From Vicugna pacos (Eukaryota; Chordata; Mammalia; Artiodactyla; Camelidae): a DNA stretch of 64,000 nucleotides. The notes under the pieces are model-generated. The model did not search any database and was not told where the DNA came from. It saw nothing but the letters and a program-made list of their open reading frames with translations. A program made the position numbers and the translations under genes. Location of the stretch: assembly GCF_048564905.1 (NCBI RefSeq), contig NC_133006.1, positions 18,560,501-18,624,500 on the forward strand. Direction: 5' to 3'. Positions 25,329 through 38,010 of the stretch are shown one piece after another; the stretch's first letter is position 1, and each line of letters opens with the position of its first letter.

Positions 25329-25400
25329 TTCTCCCTTTATCTCTCTTCTCTCTTCTTCCTCCTTTCTCCCTCCCTCTCTCCCTTATTCATTTTTCATTTT
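25329..25400. repeat. CT-rich low-complexity tract
   Basis: About 70 bases dominated by CTCT, CTTC and CCCT units on the + strand. Confidence 0.8.
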
Positions 25401-25864
25401 ATGTCCTCCACTTCCCATTTTGTCTTTCTATAATTGCTTGGCTATTATAATCTGAAAAAAGCAGGAAAAAAAAGAAAAGCTAAACCATGAAATAAATAAG
25501 ACATTTCTTCCTGTGAAATTCAAATCTGTTCTTCTTTCCAGATCCTAAGAAACCTGCTTAATTAAATTTTTGCCTATGTCCTGCTAAATATCTGTAATAG
25601 GTGTACTATATCTACATCGCAGGCTCATTTACACTGTATCCATATTCTCAGGCAGAGCTAGTCATACCTTCCCATTTGACCCTTCTTTTATTCCTGCAGG
25701 GAGAGGTTTTACAACAGTTTATACTTCCAGTTTAGCAAGTTTGTCCATAAAGTTCCGTGCTAAATAGATCACCTAGCAGCCAGTGGCTAATTACTTGCTT
25801 TTTTAAATTTTTGCTTGTTGACTGGCCTGAAATTTAGGGAAAAAATTTTATCTGTAGTGTTCAA

Positions 25865-25958
25865 TCCCACATCCCAGCACCCAGCAAGTAGTAGCCGGCA
25901 TGTGGTAAATAAATACTCAGCCAGCATTTGTTGGGTGAGTCAGTGATCATCTGTGTGT
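25865..25958 (+). mobile_element. L2 tail fragment, plus strand
   Basis: 'catcccagcacccagcaagtagtagccggcatgtggtaaataaatactcagccagcatttgttgggtgagt' follows the L2 3' terminus (CAGCACCTAG...GGCACATAGTAGGCGCTCAATAAATATTTGTTGAATGA). Confidence 0.5.
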
Positions 25959-26119
25959 GTTTGGCAGGGAGGGGATTATTTCTCTTTTAGCCATGTTTGT
26001 TTTGTTTTGCTCTTCAAAGCAAAAGTAGTTCACAAGGAGGACTTCTAAAGTTCATGTTGCTAGATTTGGTATTTTAAGGTTAGGCTGCCATATGTGACTA
26101 GGTCAGATGCTCTTACATC

Positions 26120-26245
26120 TTCTTACCACTGCTACCAACTTGGAGCCTGAGACTCAGAGAAGTTAAGGAACTTGCCCCAAATTTTATGCCTAATGCATTA
26201 TGAGGCTCTGACTAGAACCTGGGTCATTCTTTCGACTCAGTTCTG
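26120..26245 (-). mobile_element. MIR SINE fragment, minus strand
   Basis: 'cctgagactcagagaagttaaggaacttgccc' then 'ggctctgactagaacctgggtcattctttcgact' is the antisense MIR head region. Confidence 0.65.
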
Positions 26246-26249
26246 TCAA

Positions 26250-28475
26250 AAATCATAGTTTGATGGGTTTTAGTTATGCCTTCTAAATGCACTATGAATT
26301 TCTTCAGATGGTTTACGTCCTGTCTTTCTGGTCTGTTCCTCACAGTACTTGGCACAATTTCTTGTACCAAGTGTTTATTACATCTCCATTAATAGCAGAT
26401 TTGCCCAGTATACCTATAAGAGCTATTGATTGGTAAATGTGCAAGCAGGAAATATCAATGAATTAAATAAATTTTCATGTTATATCATTTTCATATGATT
26501 TATGTAAATAAATATTATAGTTAAGTTCTTTTCATGAGATTTGATTTCATAGATTGAAGGCATATTATTATGGCAGGTTTTAGCTTCTACATTTAGGGGT
26601 AAGGGGAAAATCTCCATTCAGAACGTACATCTCCCCAGAATAAAAAACAACACTTAAATATTTATCTCTAATGTTGGAATGATTTTCTATTTTGGGTAGC
26701 ACTGGGTTTTGATGTGTTAGTAGTTATTTACCAGTCTTATCCCTTCTGCATACTTGATTCTATATAGAATCAGTTTTCTCTGAAATACAAGATGACTTCT
26801 TGTTTTGTTTGCCCTTCAGGTTGAGTAGTGGAGTTGCTGGAACATGACTGCTCCCTCTGCAGGGGTAACAGCCAGACAACATCAGGGCTGTTCTCTGAGA
26901 CAGTAGCCTCTGCATAGGCTAACTATGGACACAGAGTGTTTAACCTTTCAGTAATTCTTCCTCTCCCAAATAAGCAAATGCTGCTGGGGCCCGTTGCTAA
27001 AGTCAGTAGAGGAGAATCTATAGCTCCACAGATCAGCCAGAGGGAAGGTTTTCTAAGAGTAACAAATCTGTTCCGTTGCAACATGCTTTTTCTAGAAGCT
27101 TTTTGTCATTCTGGCAGTAAACTCTTTTCCTCTCGCTGCCTTAGCAACAAGACCTGAAGCCACTTTCCCCTCCAGTCTGTGGTTTGATTGTAAGAGCACT
27201 AACATTGTACCCAGAACTAGAAGAAAATATCATACTGGGGAAACCCACAGACATTACCTGCTTCTTGGGCTAGAGAATTATTTATGTACATTCTTCATAT
27301 CTCCTTGAAAGGAAAGGTCAAATAGGAAATCGTGGAAATAGTGAATCCAAACTCCACATGTCCCAAGTCCCCAGTAAACGCTGTAGCAAAAATTCTTGTC
27401 AGGTGACTGCCTCTGGCCACAGCACAGAACAGCTTTTCTCCTCAGAGTTCTCCATGGCTACCTCAGAGGAAGAGCCAAAATGTTAAGGATTCCTTCTTGT
27501 GCTGTTAAGGATACTAGTCTGACTCTAGTTTTCTCAAGAGTCTTTGTTTAACCTAAGAATGTAAAGTCCAGTTTGAGAAGAAAACTTTGTTTACCAAAGA
27601 ATAAAATTCTGATGGATTTTGGCTTTAGTTGATCCCTTGAGAGCTCATTTAAATATTTTTTACCAAACTCAATTTTATCTTGTAGTAGAACCTGCTCAGT
27701 ACGGAAGTTAGGTGATCGTATGACTAGAGACAAAGGTTAAGGATTAACTGTAACCACAGTTAGGCTAAAGACTAAAGAATACCGAGACTTGAGAATGCCC
27801 AGGGGTTTAAAGTGGGGATGTACACGTTGCTGTTTTTCTGTATTTTCTTTCATTTGTTAAAGATGTATTCTATGTGACTTTGAAATGAAGTCTGGTAGCA
27901 TCCTGACAAGAAATGATGGAAAGATAGGTTAAGAATAGGAATTTGTAGTACCTTCCCAGAACAGGCAGAGAATACAATGAAATCTCCAAGGCAAAATTTT
28001 TCTAGGTCACAGTATTATGATATCTCTCTGTTAAGAAGTACTATTTTTCTTAATAAATTAAAACGCCAAACTTTCAGGGTTTGTGCTAAAAAGCAACTCT
28101 TCTGTGGACGTGGGTAACTGGACCACATATGGGCAGAAGATTCTCACACTGTTTCCTTATGCATAGCTGAGTCAGGTCAAGAACATTTTAAACAGACTTC
28201 TGAAGACTAGGGGCTTAAAGCAGGAAACAATGTAGAGCCAGGAAATCTGCATTCAGAATGTGGCTTCTTTCTGTAGCCCGGACCTGCACTGTGGGGCCCT
28301 TAGAAGACAGGCGAGCACCTACCTGTGCTCTTGAAGTCTGTCCTTGGGCCTCCCTCTTCAGGGACGCACCACTTTAACACCCACGGTTAGGAATACTCTC
28401 CCGGACAACCAGCGTTCTTGAAGTCCAAATCAAGAAACTCTGCATCTGACAACATACTCTTTGAATTTCTATTTA
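26250..28475. other. Unclassified intron sequence
   Basis: No exon found. A possible 90-bp L2 tail is near 26310-26400 ('cacagtacttggcacaa'), too short to call firmly. Confidence 0.4.
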
Positions 28476-28479
28476 ATGA

Positions 28480-28700
28480 TACCCTACTCTGCCAAGCATT
28501 GCATTACACACCTTAAATCCTTATCTCATTTAAATATCCTATAAGGTTTGTGTCACTAACCTCCTTTTATAGAGAAGGAAGCTACAGTTCAAGAAAGTTT
28601 AACACATACTTTTTCTAAAGTGTCACAGCTAATTAAGTGATGGGGCTGGGCTACAAACCTGATTCTGTGAGACACTAAAGCAGGTACTTCAGAACTCTGT
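28480..28700 (-). mobile_element. MIR SINE, minus strand
   Basis: Near full-length antisense MIR: 'ctgccaagcattgcattacacaccttaaatccttatctcatttaaatatcctataaggtttgtgtca', 'agagaaggaagctacagtt', 'gtgtcacagctaattaagtgatggggctgggctacaaacctgattctgtgag'. Confidence 0.75.
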
Positions 28701-28709
28701 ATTTCTTTT

Positions 28710-31700
28710 CAATTCTAGAGTGGTATCCTCGGAGGGCATTTTATTAAAGAAGACAGGCTCTTTTCACCTACAGTATTATAGTTCCTAAAAACTTCTGCAT
28801 TGAAACATCCTGTACTGAACTGTGTTCTGGACCCAGGCATTGTCAGTGACTAGAAGACAGCTAACATAGGGAAGGGAGGAGAATATTGGAAACAGGCTGT
28901 TACACAGGGCTCGTGTGGACAGCATTCATCCTCATCAGAAATGGCCAATCTTTTGCATATCTGCCTTCTTCAGCACTGTTTAAGTTTTAATTATCTCCCA
29001 ACTGTCTGAGCTGCTGTTGAGGACCTCAGAGAGAACAAAGGATAGCTGTCATATTTTCAGCAGTGCTCCTCTTTGCACACTGATGATGTCACTAGCTGCC
29101 ACTGCCCTGTTACCAGGTTAAATCAGAGTCTGAGTATGCTTTGGAGAGATGATGTTGAAAGGAGAAAAAATTAAGTGTAAGCTTTACCTCTTATTCATAA
29201 TCTCTGGACAGAGAAAATGTGGTATCTGCTTCTCCTGTTTAGGTGTTATAACCCAGAAGCAAGTTTTGCTTTGTTTTTCCCAAAAAAAAAAAAAAAAGTA
29301 GGGGGAGATTCTATTCCATCCCCCTCCCTTGAATTTTCAATAGCTTGAATGTGATAACTTCTCTTCTTCCTTGGGTTGCTCTATTGTGAGCCCCGTTAAG
29401 GAAATCTGCTCCTGAATAAGGATGATACCTGTGCTGCCTCCTTCTCCTGCTAGACATTGTTTATGGGTCTGGGTTCTCCTTCCTCTGAGCTGGCAGGGTC
29501 CCTGAGTTCTTAACAGAGAGCTCCAGGCTGCCTACCAGTCACAGATTTGGTGGAGGGGGTTAGTTGAAGCCTATTTGCCATTTCTAGTCAAGATCCTTAG
29601 TAAAGGACAGAGTTGTATGCTAAACAAGTCCTTACTGGAGAAAAGGAGCATGGCTTCTTTCTTGTGACTTGGTTAAACCATTTTTTTAAATGTGCATTTG
29701 AATAAGGACTTTATACCATTTTTGTAAATTAGGCTATAATTTTATGGAGACTTAGAAAGTATTGTAGAACTAGAATAATTAAACTTGTTATGAGCATTAC
29801 ATAAAACAGGCTAATCAAGAAGTGTGATGTACAGTGGTGAATTGCTAATTTGACCTCAGGATTATGCAGCAGAGATAACATTATCTTCATTTATATAGAA
29901 CTTTTTATCTGGAGGCATCTCTCAGTGCTTTTGCAATCATATATATTATCTTGTTATCACAAACACTATCATTAAGGCTGTAAAATGTATTCCAGTACAG
30001 TTTTTTATTTTCAGTTTCCTATAATTGGGGATGAGGGAGGGGAAAGTGCCATATTTTTTCCCATTCCTGATATTTGTACCAGGGTAAAATTTGGGAAATG
30101 GCTATTATCTAAATGTGGAGAGCCTAGCTCCATATAATATTTTGAAAAGAAAAAAAGGAGGGGAGGGAACATTACTGCATGGTCAGACCGAATTATTCAC
30201 CTCAAGAACTGCCAATGGGAAAGGCCCTGTTATTCAGTTCCTGGCTCTTCTGCCTTTCGGCATTAGAAGAGCTCTCTCTCCTTTGAGAGACTCGACCTCG
30301 GGAACAGGAGAATGATCTGATCAAATTCCACCAAACCACATTCGCTCCATTCCCTCCAAGGTTGCAGACAGCAGCACTCAGACTGTCACGACCATGTGCA
30401 GTTGAAAATGCTATGCTGGTTGAGTTCCTGTGGGTTTAAGGAAATGGACAAAATTAGATTCAGGCCAAGGTGCCCGGCTTAACACACCCCTTCTGTTCCA
30501 GAAAGCCCAGAGAGATTGTTACTGCCAACAGTAAAGAACAACACAATCTGCTCTACCCAGACCATTTAGAACTCATTTTGCATGAAACCCCACCCACCCA
30601 TCCAAACGCCATAAAATCAGCACCTTCTGTCTGCCTTGAGGGCTTGAGAGAACAGATTAGGGCCAACGTCCTCCTCACCCAAAGGGTTCTGGTGAGCTCA
30701 GCAGTTGCCCTGACTCTCTCCACACAGGAAGAGTGATGTCTCCCTGCAGTGGGCATGGGCACACTGAACAACCAGGGCAGGAGAGAGCCTTCATCTTGGT
30801 TGTGAAGATGGACATTCGGCTCATGTCAGAGAGCAGATGGCTAAACGAGGTGTGCAGGGGATGTGGTGAGATTCAGGCTTGAAGAAACAGGAGGGAAAGT
30901 AGCCCATGATACAAAACCCCCAAATAGAGTCTCTTTAATGTGAGTTTTTTAAATCAGCATTTACATCATGCAGTTAACTTGGAGTGATGAAAAATGTAAG
31001 GGAATTACTGAATTAGTGAACAGCAATTAACTCAAAAGTAAAATGATATCACCTGAGTTGACGATTGTTTTACACAGTGGAGGGAAGATGTTACAAAAAC
31101 CGTGCCCAGTCTGTCACCTTCGAATTGAAATCTGTTTGTTTAGTATGCCCCAGCCTTCAGAGCACATAGTTCATAATTTGGGAGAGCTTTATCAGTTAAT
31201 CTAGTTATTTTTCTCTGGTTCTTTTGAATTCCAGTAAGACAGTGTGTGGCAGATTACATTCCCTGTGGAACTGTGTGACACTCAGAAGAGTAAGTTTGTT
31301 CATTAACCTGTGAACTGTCAGGTCCCTTTGGAGAGTGAAAGGAGCAAGTCGCTCCAAGGTTAATGCTTGTTTGTCAGAGGTGAAGCCTCCAGGGAGACAG
31401 AGGGTGAACAGGCTGAGATGACTGAGACCTGCCCCGTGAAACTCTGCACTGTGTGCAGGTGCCAGATCGGTGTGGCCAGGAGGGAGGCTGCGGGCAGGCT
31501 GGGTCACCTCTGCAGATCACTTCCTCTGGTCAGGAGAAGGCTTCCCAGCAGTCAAGTAGGGGGCTGGCGTAAGTATATAGGGTTAACTTCCTAACAAGGA
31601 TTTAGGAGCAATATTAAAATACAAGAAACTGTGAATGGTTTTCAGTAGTTTCTGTGGATTTTTCCTTTGAACAAGAAAGCAGTATTGATTTCATGCACTT

Positions 31701-32104
31701 GCCTCCAACGGATGAAAGCTTTCATTGAGGTGGAAAGCATTTGATTTTGTGTATGTTGTGCACCTGTGCACAGGCACCGTCCTAACCGCAAGGCGAGGAT
31801 AGAAGCTGTTTGTTATTCTCCAGTGTATGTCTCATGGACATATAATTGTACTGACGTCCAGGGGTTGAGCTGAATAGTCCCTGCTTTGATTTTCTAAACC
31901 AAATCTAAGTTCTACATAATTCTCTGGAACGTGGTACCTCCCTAATCTTGCTATAATTCTTCCAGGCTCAGTTGGAGCTAGCCCTCAAGAGCAGGTACAG
32001 GGTATAAAGCCAAGTTCAGAGTCTCCTTTAGTCCATACTTTGGTACACTGTATGTTTCCATAGTGTATCTTACTCTGTTATCTTTGGATTGGTTGTGATG
32101 GAAG
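28710..32104. other. Upstream intron of BTBD9, unclassified
   Basis: No other BTBD9 exon, in particular not the one encoding the start of the discoidin domain. A 15-17 nt A run lies at 29281-29297. The overlapping frames near 30470-30771 and 31205-31594 show no domain and lack splice-site support. The 31380-31560 part is somewhat GC-richer than its flanks. Confidence 0.5.
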
Positions 32105-32145
32105 CTTATTTTTTCCTACAAATTTTCTTTTCTTTTTATCCCCAG
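32105..32145 (+). promoter_or_regulatory. BTBD9: 3' splice site of the BTBD9 exon (branch point, pyrimidine tract, AG)
   Basis: A pyrimidine-rich run fills 32123-32143 and ends in CAG at 32143-32145, immediately before the coding frame. CTTAT at 32105-32109 fits the loose yTNAy branch-point consensus, with the adenine at 32108, 38 nt before the exon. The pyrimidine tract and AG are seen directly. The branch point is inferred. Confidence 0.85.
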
Positions 32146-32255
32146 GTATATTCGAATAGTCGGAACTCACAACACAGTGAACAAGATTTTCCACATTGTG
32201 GCTTTTGAATGTATGTTTACAAACAAAACCTTCACTCTGGAGAAGGGGCTGATAG
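32146..32255 (+). CDS. BTBD9: BTBD9 internal coding exon (end of first discoidin-like domain)
   Basis: This is a 110-nt exon between a good acceptor and a consensus donor. The first base completes a codon begun in the previous exon. Thirty-six full codons follow, and one base is left for the next exon, so the phases are 2 in and 1 out. The peptide opens YIRIVGTHNTVNK and continues through IFHIVAFECMF to a TFTLEKGLI end, which I recognise as BTBD9. BTBD9 is an intracellular BTB-Kelch-family relative with BTB, BACK and two F5/8 type C (discoidin-like) domains; its BTB domain is thought to act as a Cullin-3 adaptor. The IRIVGTHNT motif is the typical late strand of the discoidin fold, and a similar strand ends the second copy of the domain in the full protein. 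The following GLI residues enter the linker. There is no stop or frameshift, as expected for an intact gene. The neighbouring exons, encoding the start of this domain and the second domain, were not found, so both flanking introns run beyond the window. Because 110 is not a multiple of 3, skipping this exon would shift the frame. Confidence 0.95.
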
Positions 32256-32261
32256 GTAAGT
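32256..32261 (+). promoter_or_regulatory. BTBD9: 5' splice site of the BTBD9 exon
   Basis: GTAAGT follows the last coding base and is the full consensus for U1 pairing on the intron side. The exon side ends TAG rather than CAG. With the strong acceptor this predicts constitutive inclusion. Confidence 0.92.
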
Positions 32262-35200
32262 GTTACAATTACATTTTCTTGTATACACTTAGGCATTTTA
32301 TCTTCAAATATTTTGTTATTCCATTAACTCATCTTAATCCTCCTCTTAGCTTTGACTAAGAACTCTGGTTGATTTGAATGCCTTATGGCTGAGTGACGTA
32401 AGAGAGGGCTTAATATTTTTAGAAGTAGTCAAAATAATAATTCCAGTAGACTTAAAAGAATATAAATATTGTACTAGTAGTCAAGAATGGAAAATGCTTC
32501 AGTGATTCATTCAGATTTGCTGTGGAGAATGCTTATGAGAGTGAGCAAAGCCTCTCATACCAAAGGCTTTTCTATATTTAATGGTAGGTAAGATCAGGGA
32601 GGAAGTCAGTGTAATATTGATCCAATGTTTATACTTTCCAAGCCTATGCAGGTATTTTGGCCTTTGATTTGATACAAATGGTGTGCTCAGCTGTGAGAAT
32701 ATCTCCTTTTTGTGGACACAGCAGTCCATATTTGCCCTATTTACCCAGATCCACCTCAGGAAAATGCCTGCATATAACTTAAATAAGACTGGAGTAACTA
32801 AATTGTCATTGTGAAAATCAAGTTATCTTGTGGAAAATACTACCTGGCTGATCCCTTGAAAGGGTATTTTCCATTTTTGTTCAGTTGTTTATTTGGTTGT
32901 TTTCTGTTATGTTTTGTTTTTGCTTTTGTTTTAGGTAGTATTTAACCTGGCACTATGTACAACCTATCCTAGGTCTCAGCATTCTAGATGCCATGAGTGG
33001 TTATTCCTGCTTTATCCATGCCCACAGGTTTTTGCTCATTTCCTGCAAAGATCATAGTTTAACCAATTAGATCCTTGAATCTGTGCCTTTACTGCAGCTT
33101 TCTTTGAAGAGACTCTTTGTGTTCAAGTAGGGGGATAAGATGCCCGTGCCTTGGTGTATGTAAAGTACAACTCTGCACCTTTACAAAGGACTCATTTCTC
33201 CTCTTCTTCCCAAGTCCTGTCCTTGTTGTGGTGCAGAACATATTGACACATGTTCTAAAAACATGGTGAAAACTAGAATGGGAAAGATGAGTGTAACTTG
33301 CAAATGTTAACTGATTCTTTGAATGGTCAAAAGTCTCAATTTTCCTCCCACCTTCCGTGTCCTAACATAATCCTTTACTTAGGGAAATTTGGGAGAGTAA
33401 TATTAACATAGTAGCAGGAGTAGAAATTGTCCCAACATACAGAGAACCTTTTAGAGCTCATCTAAAATAAATTACTTTGTCTTAACTTTTCTATGGGTAT
33501 AATTATTAATATGAAATATAAACATTGGTAATCTTTATGACTTTTAAGTCACTTGAAAGTTAACTGTGCTGAAGCATTCCCTGGTGTTATCAAGGCTTTT
33601 AATTCTGTGGGGGCATAGAATTGTGTGATGAAGGGATATTTGGAGGGTACTTCTTTCCACCTGCTGCTCATGTTGTTTTGTAGACTGCGGGCCTCACTCA
33701 CCGTGTGTGTGTGGTTGTGTAGTTAGGGGCGACCTTACTGAGAAGGATCTTAGAGACCAAACCACCTTCAAAGTCACAGAGTGTAAAGCATTTGGCTATT
33801 CATTTCAGCCCAGTGCACTGCATTTTGAACATGCTCATAGAAGGTGCCTCTGCCTTCTTATTGGAGGAAGAGCAGGTTTGTGGACACTGTAATTATCAAA
33901 GAAACAGGTCTATCTGGCATGAAAGGCCATCACAGGAATGAAACCCAGGATCAGTTGTAGTGAGAGATGCTGTTGTTGGTCTGTATGTTTTGTCCAAACT
34001 GAGTTAGTCAGCACAATCAGAAGCTATAATAGTCTTAGGCATGTCAGGAGATGAAAGAAGATTGCAGAGATGCAAGAAGTGTTTTTGGTGTCTGGTCAAA
34101 CACTTTCCTTCATTCCCTTTTCTTCAGTCCTGTTTCTGTGATGCTCACCAGTTTGACTGCAAAGAGCCTTGCACTGTCACTGCCTGTCACCGTCCCTCCA
34201 CTGAGTGGGAGCAGTGGGGCAAGGAGACTGATGACCTACGGTGGGATCTCCTTTGGCCCTCCTTTTACAAACATCTTCACAGCTCAGAGCTGCCCCTGTG
34301 CTGGGCAGATGGGGAGGTGGTGTGAGCGGACAGGGAGTTGGTGGGGGATTTCATTTTTCTTTGTCTGACATGGCAGCTTTGCTGAGTTTACAGTGGTGTT
34401 TGAAATAGTAATGGCCAGCTTTCCATGTTGATGATCTCAAGTGCACTTTGGCTGCGCACAGGCCTCAGCCGGCCACTCTTCAGGGATCTGCAAGAAAGGA
34501 ATGGTCCACTAGTGGGGGCACAGTGTATGTCAGAATCACCTGGAGTAATTTTTAAGTTGTAGCTGCCTACTACTTCCTCTTTCCTATGAAATATGTACTC
34601 CTTCCTTGAGAACCACCAATAGAAACTCCAGGTTTTCATGGAGGAAAAAAGTAAAACTAAAGTAATGTCATCATGAACAGCTAGTTGGTTATCAAGCTCA
34701 CTTGTATGTTTCGAGGCTCAGAGCTTCTTTCTGTCACAGTTCTTGGTGCTTATGAAGGCTGCTCTGATTAGAGGAGCACGCTCCTCATAAGCCTTAAAAT
34801 TTTTAAATGTTTGTGTTGTTTTTAAACATCAGATTGTAGTGTTATTACTTAAAACATACAGTGATGCCAGAAAAAACATACATAAAAATAACTGCACTAG
34901 CCCTGTAAGGTTTTAGTCTTTTTCCACCAAAGGGTTTCTTTCACAGTTTTGTTGCCAGCATGTCGTCCTTCATGCTGCTTCACCTGTGCACACTCATGGG
35001 GAAGCTGTGGAGCCCTGTGGGTTCATCCGTCCCTGGGAATGGGCCCCACCTCGGCCACACTGACCAGATCTGGGTGTCAGACTCTACCCACAGCACCTCT
35101 GCCACCTCATCTGCTGCTGCCACCATAGCCCCTTCTCATTTGCTGGCTGCTTCTGGACAGTGCTGGGATACATTCTTGCCTGGGAGAGTCAGCCTGTGAT

Positions 35201-35375
35201 GACTGTCTTCCGTTTGCTAGGAGGCATTTGTCGGAAGCTCTAACCTGTCTTGCAGCTGATGCATGGAAGGAACGTTAGAAGAGATAAGACCGCTATTTAG
35301 ACATTCAGCCTCCCAGAGAACGCATTTACTTCGCCTTGGCACTCCACTCTGTGATAAGTACATGCCATTTGCCAG
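32262..35375. other. Downstream intron of BTBD9, unclassified
   Basis: No further exon. A roughly 40-base MER5-like stretch ('tcagaatcacctggagtaattttta') is near 34530. The overlapping frames at 34041-34368 and 34960-35199 have no recognisable domain. Confidence 0.5.
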
Positions 35376-35379
35376 ATCC

Positions 35380-38010
35380 CTCCACTTTTTTCATAATAAT
35401 TACCAAGACTTCCTTTTCATTTAATCTTATGTTTAAATTTATTTCCTTGAATACCCTATTAGTTATTCAAGGAGAGAGAACAGTACCCACCACCCAGCTT
35501 AAAGAATTATCAGCTCACAGACAACCTGGTTGTATCTACATAGTACCTACTTCCTCCCCATCAGATTATTTTGAAGCCAATCCCAGGCACTTTATCATTT
35601 TATCCATAAATATTTCAATATATATCTGTAGAACTAAGACCTCCGTTTTGTAGCCATAATCACAATATCATTATAATACCCCAAAATTGAACCATAATTC
35701 CTTGTGAATGTTAAATACGCAGTGTTCAGATGTTCTTCATTGAATCGAAGTCTGGAGTCAGTGTATGTGTTTTTACAGGTTATTTAAATCAGAATTCAAA
35801 TAAGGTCCATACTATCAATAAATAGCTGTTATGATTCTTAAATCTCTTTAAGTCTATAGGTTTCCTTCCACATGTCTATCTCTGTGTTCTTCTTCCCGCC
35901 CCCCCCCCCCCCAATTATAATTTATTTGCTGAAGAAACTTTTTGTCCTGTAGAGTTTCTAACAGCCTAGATTTTGGTGATTAAACCCTATGGTAAGGCTA
36001 AATGTGTTCCTCTGTTGTATTTCTTGTAATTTAGTAGTTTGGTATAGGCTTCATCTGATTCAAGATTTTTTTTTTTTTCGTAAGAATGCTCTGTAGGTGA
36101 TAGTATATGTCTGTCAAGAAGCACAGATCTTTGGTTGCCCCTCTCTTTTGGATATTCACATCCATTCATGATTATTTCCTAGATTTATTCTTTCATAATT
36201 TGAATTACAAAATGGTTATATTCTAATCTTGTTATTCCTTGTTCATTTAGTAACTAGAAAGAGAAAACTTTCCTGAACATGCATTTGGTAATCCTGAGTT
36301 GCAGTTTGCCTAGGAAAAGAAGGATAAATGCTCTATTCTTTCTTTTCATTTACTACTTTTCAAATTAAAGAGATGGTTACGTGGCTTGAAAGGTGACCAG
36401 TGAGGTTTGTGGAGGTCTTGCCAGAGGTGAGGGGAGAAAGGGGAGAATGATCATTTTGAATTCACTGGATTAAACAAATTGGACATCTTTTAATAAGTTG
36501 CAGTTATTTTTATTGATACTAAAATTGTCCCCATCTTAGCTTCTTCATATTGGCTCTTGAGTCTTTCTGACGTGATCTCAGTAGTCCCCAGTACTTCCTT
36601 GATTTGTGGCATGACACGATGCGCCAGGTTCATCTTGTGTATTTTCTGCCCCTGATCTGGAATCAGCCATTTCTGCAAAAGGCCCTGGTTCCTTTAAGTC
36701 AGAAATAACATTTGGAAGCCTCAACCTGAGCACTCCCGATTGGGTTGATCACTGTTCCTAGGCCTTTCCAGTGGACAGAAATAGGAAATGCATACGCATG
36801 TATTTATTTACTTATTTGTATGTCAGATATTTAACAGATGAAATATATGCACTTCGACTGCATGCCGACACTTCTAATTAAAATTCAGTACACAAAGTTT
36901 TTGTTTAATCTTTTGATCTTTCATCTCCTTTTTTCCATACTGAAAATCTTGGTTACTAGGGCTAGGGCACAATAGTTAATTTGCTTTTTCTTCAGTACAT
37001 ACAAAATAGTTTCAGAATTACATTACTACTACTACCTTAAACCACATGATTACTGAAAATAGTTTAACATTTTAGCAGTTATCTTTTGCATCCTTAAGGT
37101 ATATCCCACTAGAGATATATAGTAAAGTTACTGTGTTTTAAAGTCACTTAAAATAATTCTCTGAATGGTCATGTTGCTATTCAGTGTACAGATAGATTCA
37201 TTTGCTCCATTTTGCTTTCATATTTAATGATTGCCTTTAAGATTTTTTTGTTTTATAACTATGTAAAATATATAGATAGTTCCAAAATCAAATCTATGGA
37301 ACAGTTGTATTTAGAGAAATTGAGTTTCTATTCCTGTCCCCTCTACTCCAGTAGATATTCTTTTTCCCCTTTAGTTTTTTTGGGTTATACTCTTTTAAAA
37401 TGGAAAATAAGTAAATATATATGTAATTTATATTTTGTGGCCTCCCCACCATTCTTAAATTGGTAGCATACTTGGCTCTATGTACTTTCTTTACCTTGCT
37501 TTATTGTACTTAACACTTGTCCTAGAGCTAGTTATATAGAAGGATATTATTTATTTATCCCTTTTTAATAGCTTCATAGTACTTATTTGTGTAGATGTAC
37601 TATGGTTTACTGAACCAGTCCTCTATTGATGAACCATTTGGGTTGTTTTCAGTCTTCTGCTTCTATAAATTGTGCTATTTATTGCCTTTAGGATAGATTC
37701 CTAGAAGAGGGAATTCTTGGTCAAAGGGTAAATGCACCTATAATTTTGCTAGATATTGCTAAATTCACCTCCATGGGGATTATACCATTTTAAAGTTCTC
37801 ATTGGCAGTGTGTGATAACAACCATTTCCCCACAGCCTTGCCAGTGGAACATATTGTCAAGCTTCTGGATTTTTGCCAGTTTGATAGGTGAGAAATGTTA
37901 TCCCAGTACAATTTTAACTGCTTTTCTTTTATAAGAGAAATTGAGCATCTTTTCATATTTTTAGGGCCATTTGCATTTCTTTTTTTCCTTTTTAAATGGC
38001 TCTTCTCTTC
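35380..38010 (-). mobile_element. Long old L1M 3' region, minus strand
   Basis: About 2.6 kb follow an antisense L1M 3' UTR without large gaps. The order is 'ccacccagcttaaagaattatcagctcac', 'gattattttgaagccaatcccaggcac', 'gaagaaactttttgtcctgtagagtttctaacagcctagattttg', 'atctggaatcagccatttctgcaaa', 'gatagttccaaaatcaaat', 'ctttaggatagattcctagaag', 'gatttttgccagtttgataggtgagaaatg', ending where ORF2 antisense begins ('gagcatcttttcatat'). A (C)n run is at 35898-35912. The likely subfamily is L1MC-L1ME grade, so the element is ancient and predates camelids. Confidence 0.8.

Noticed and set aside
31380-31565. GC-richer stretch upstream of the exon, considered as another BTBD9 exon
   Set aside because: The translation does not resemble the start of the discoidin domain, and no convincing acceptor-donor pair keeps the frame.
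34041-34368. Two overlapping frames near 100 codons downstream of the BTBD9 exon
   Set aside because: They were considered as an alternative exon, but the peptide does not resemble BTBD9 and no acceptor-donor pair brackets it.
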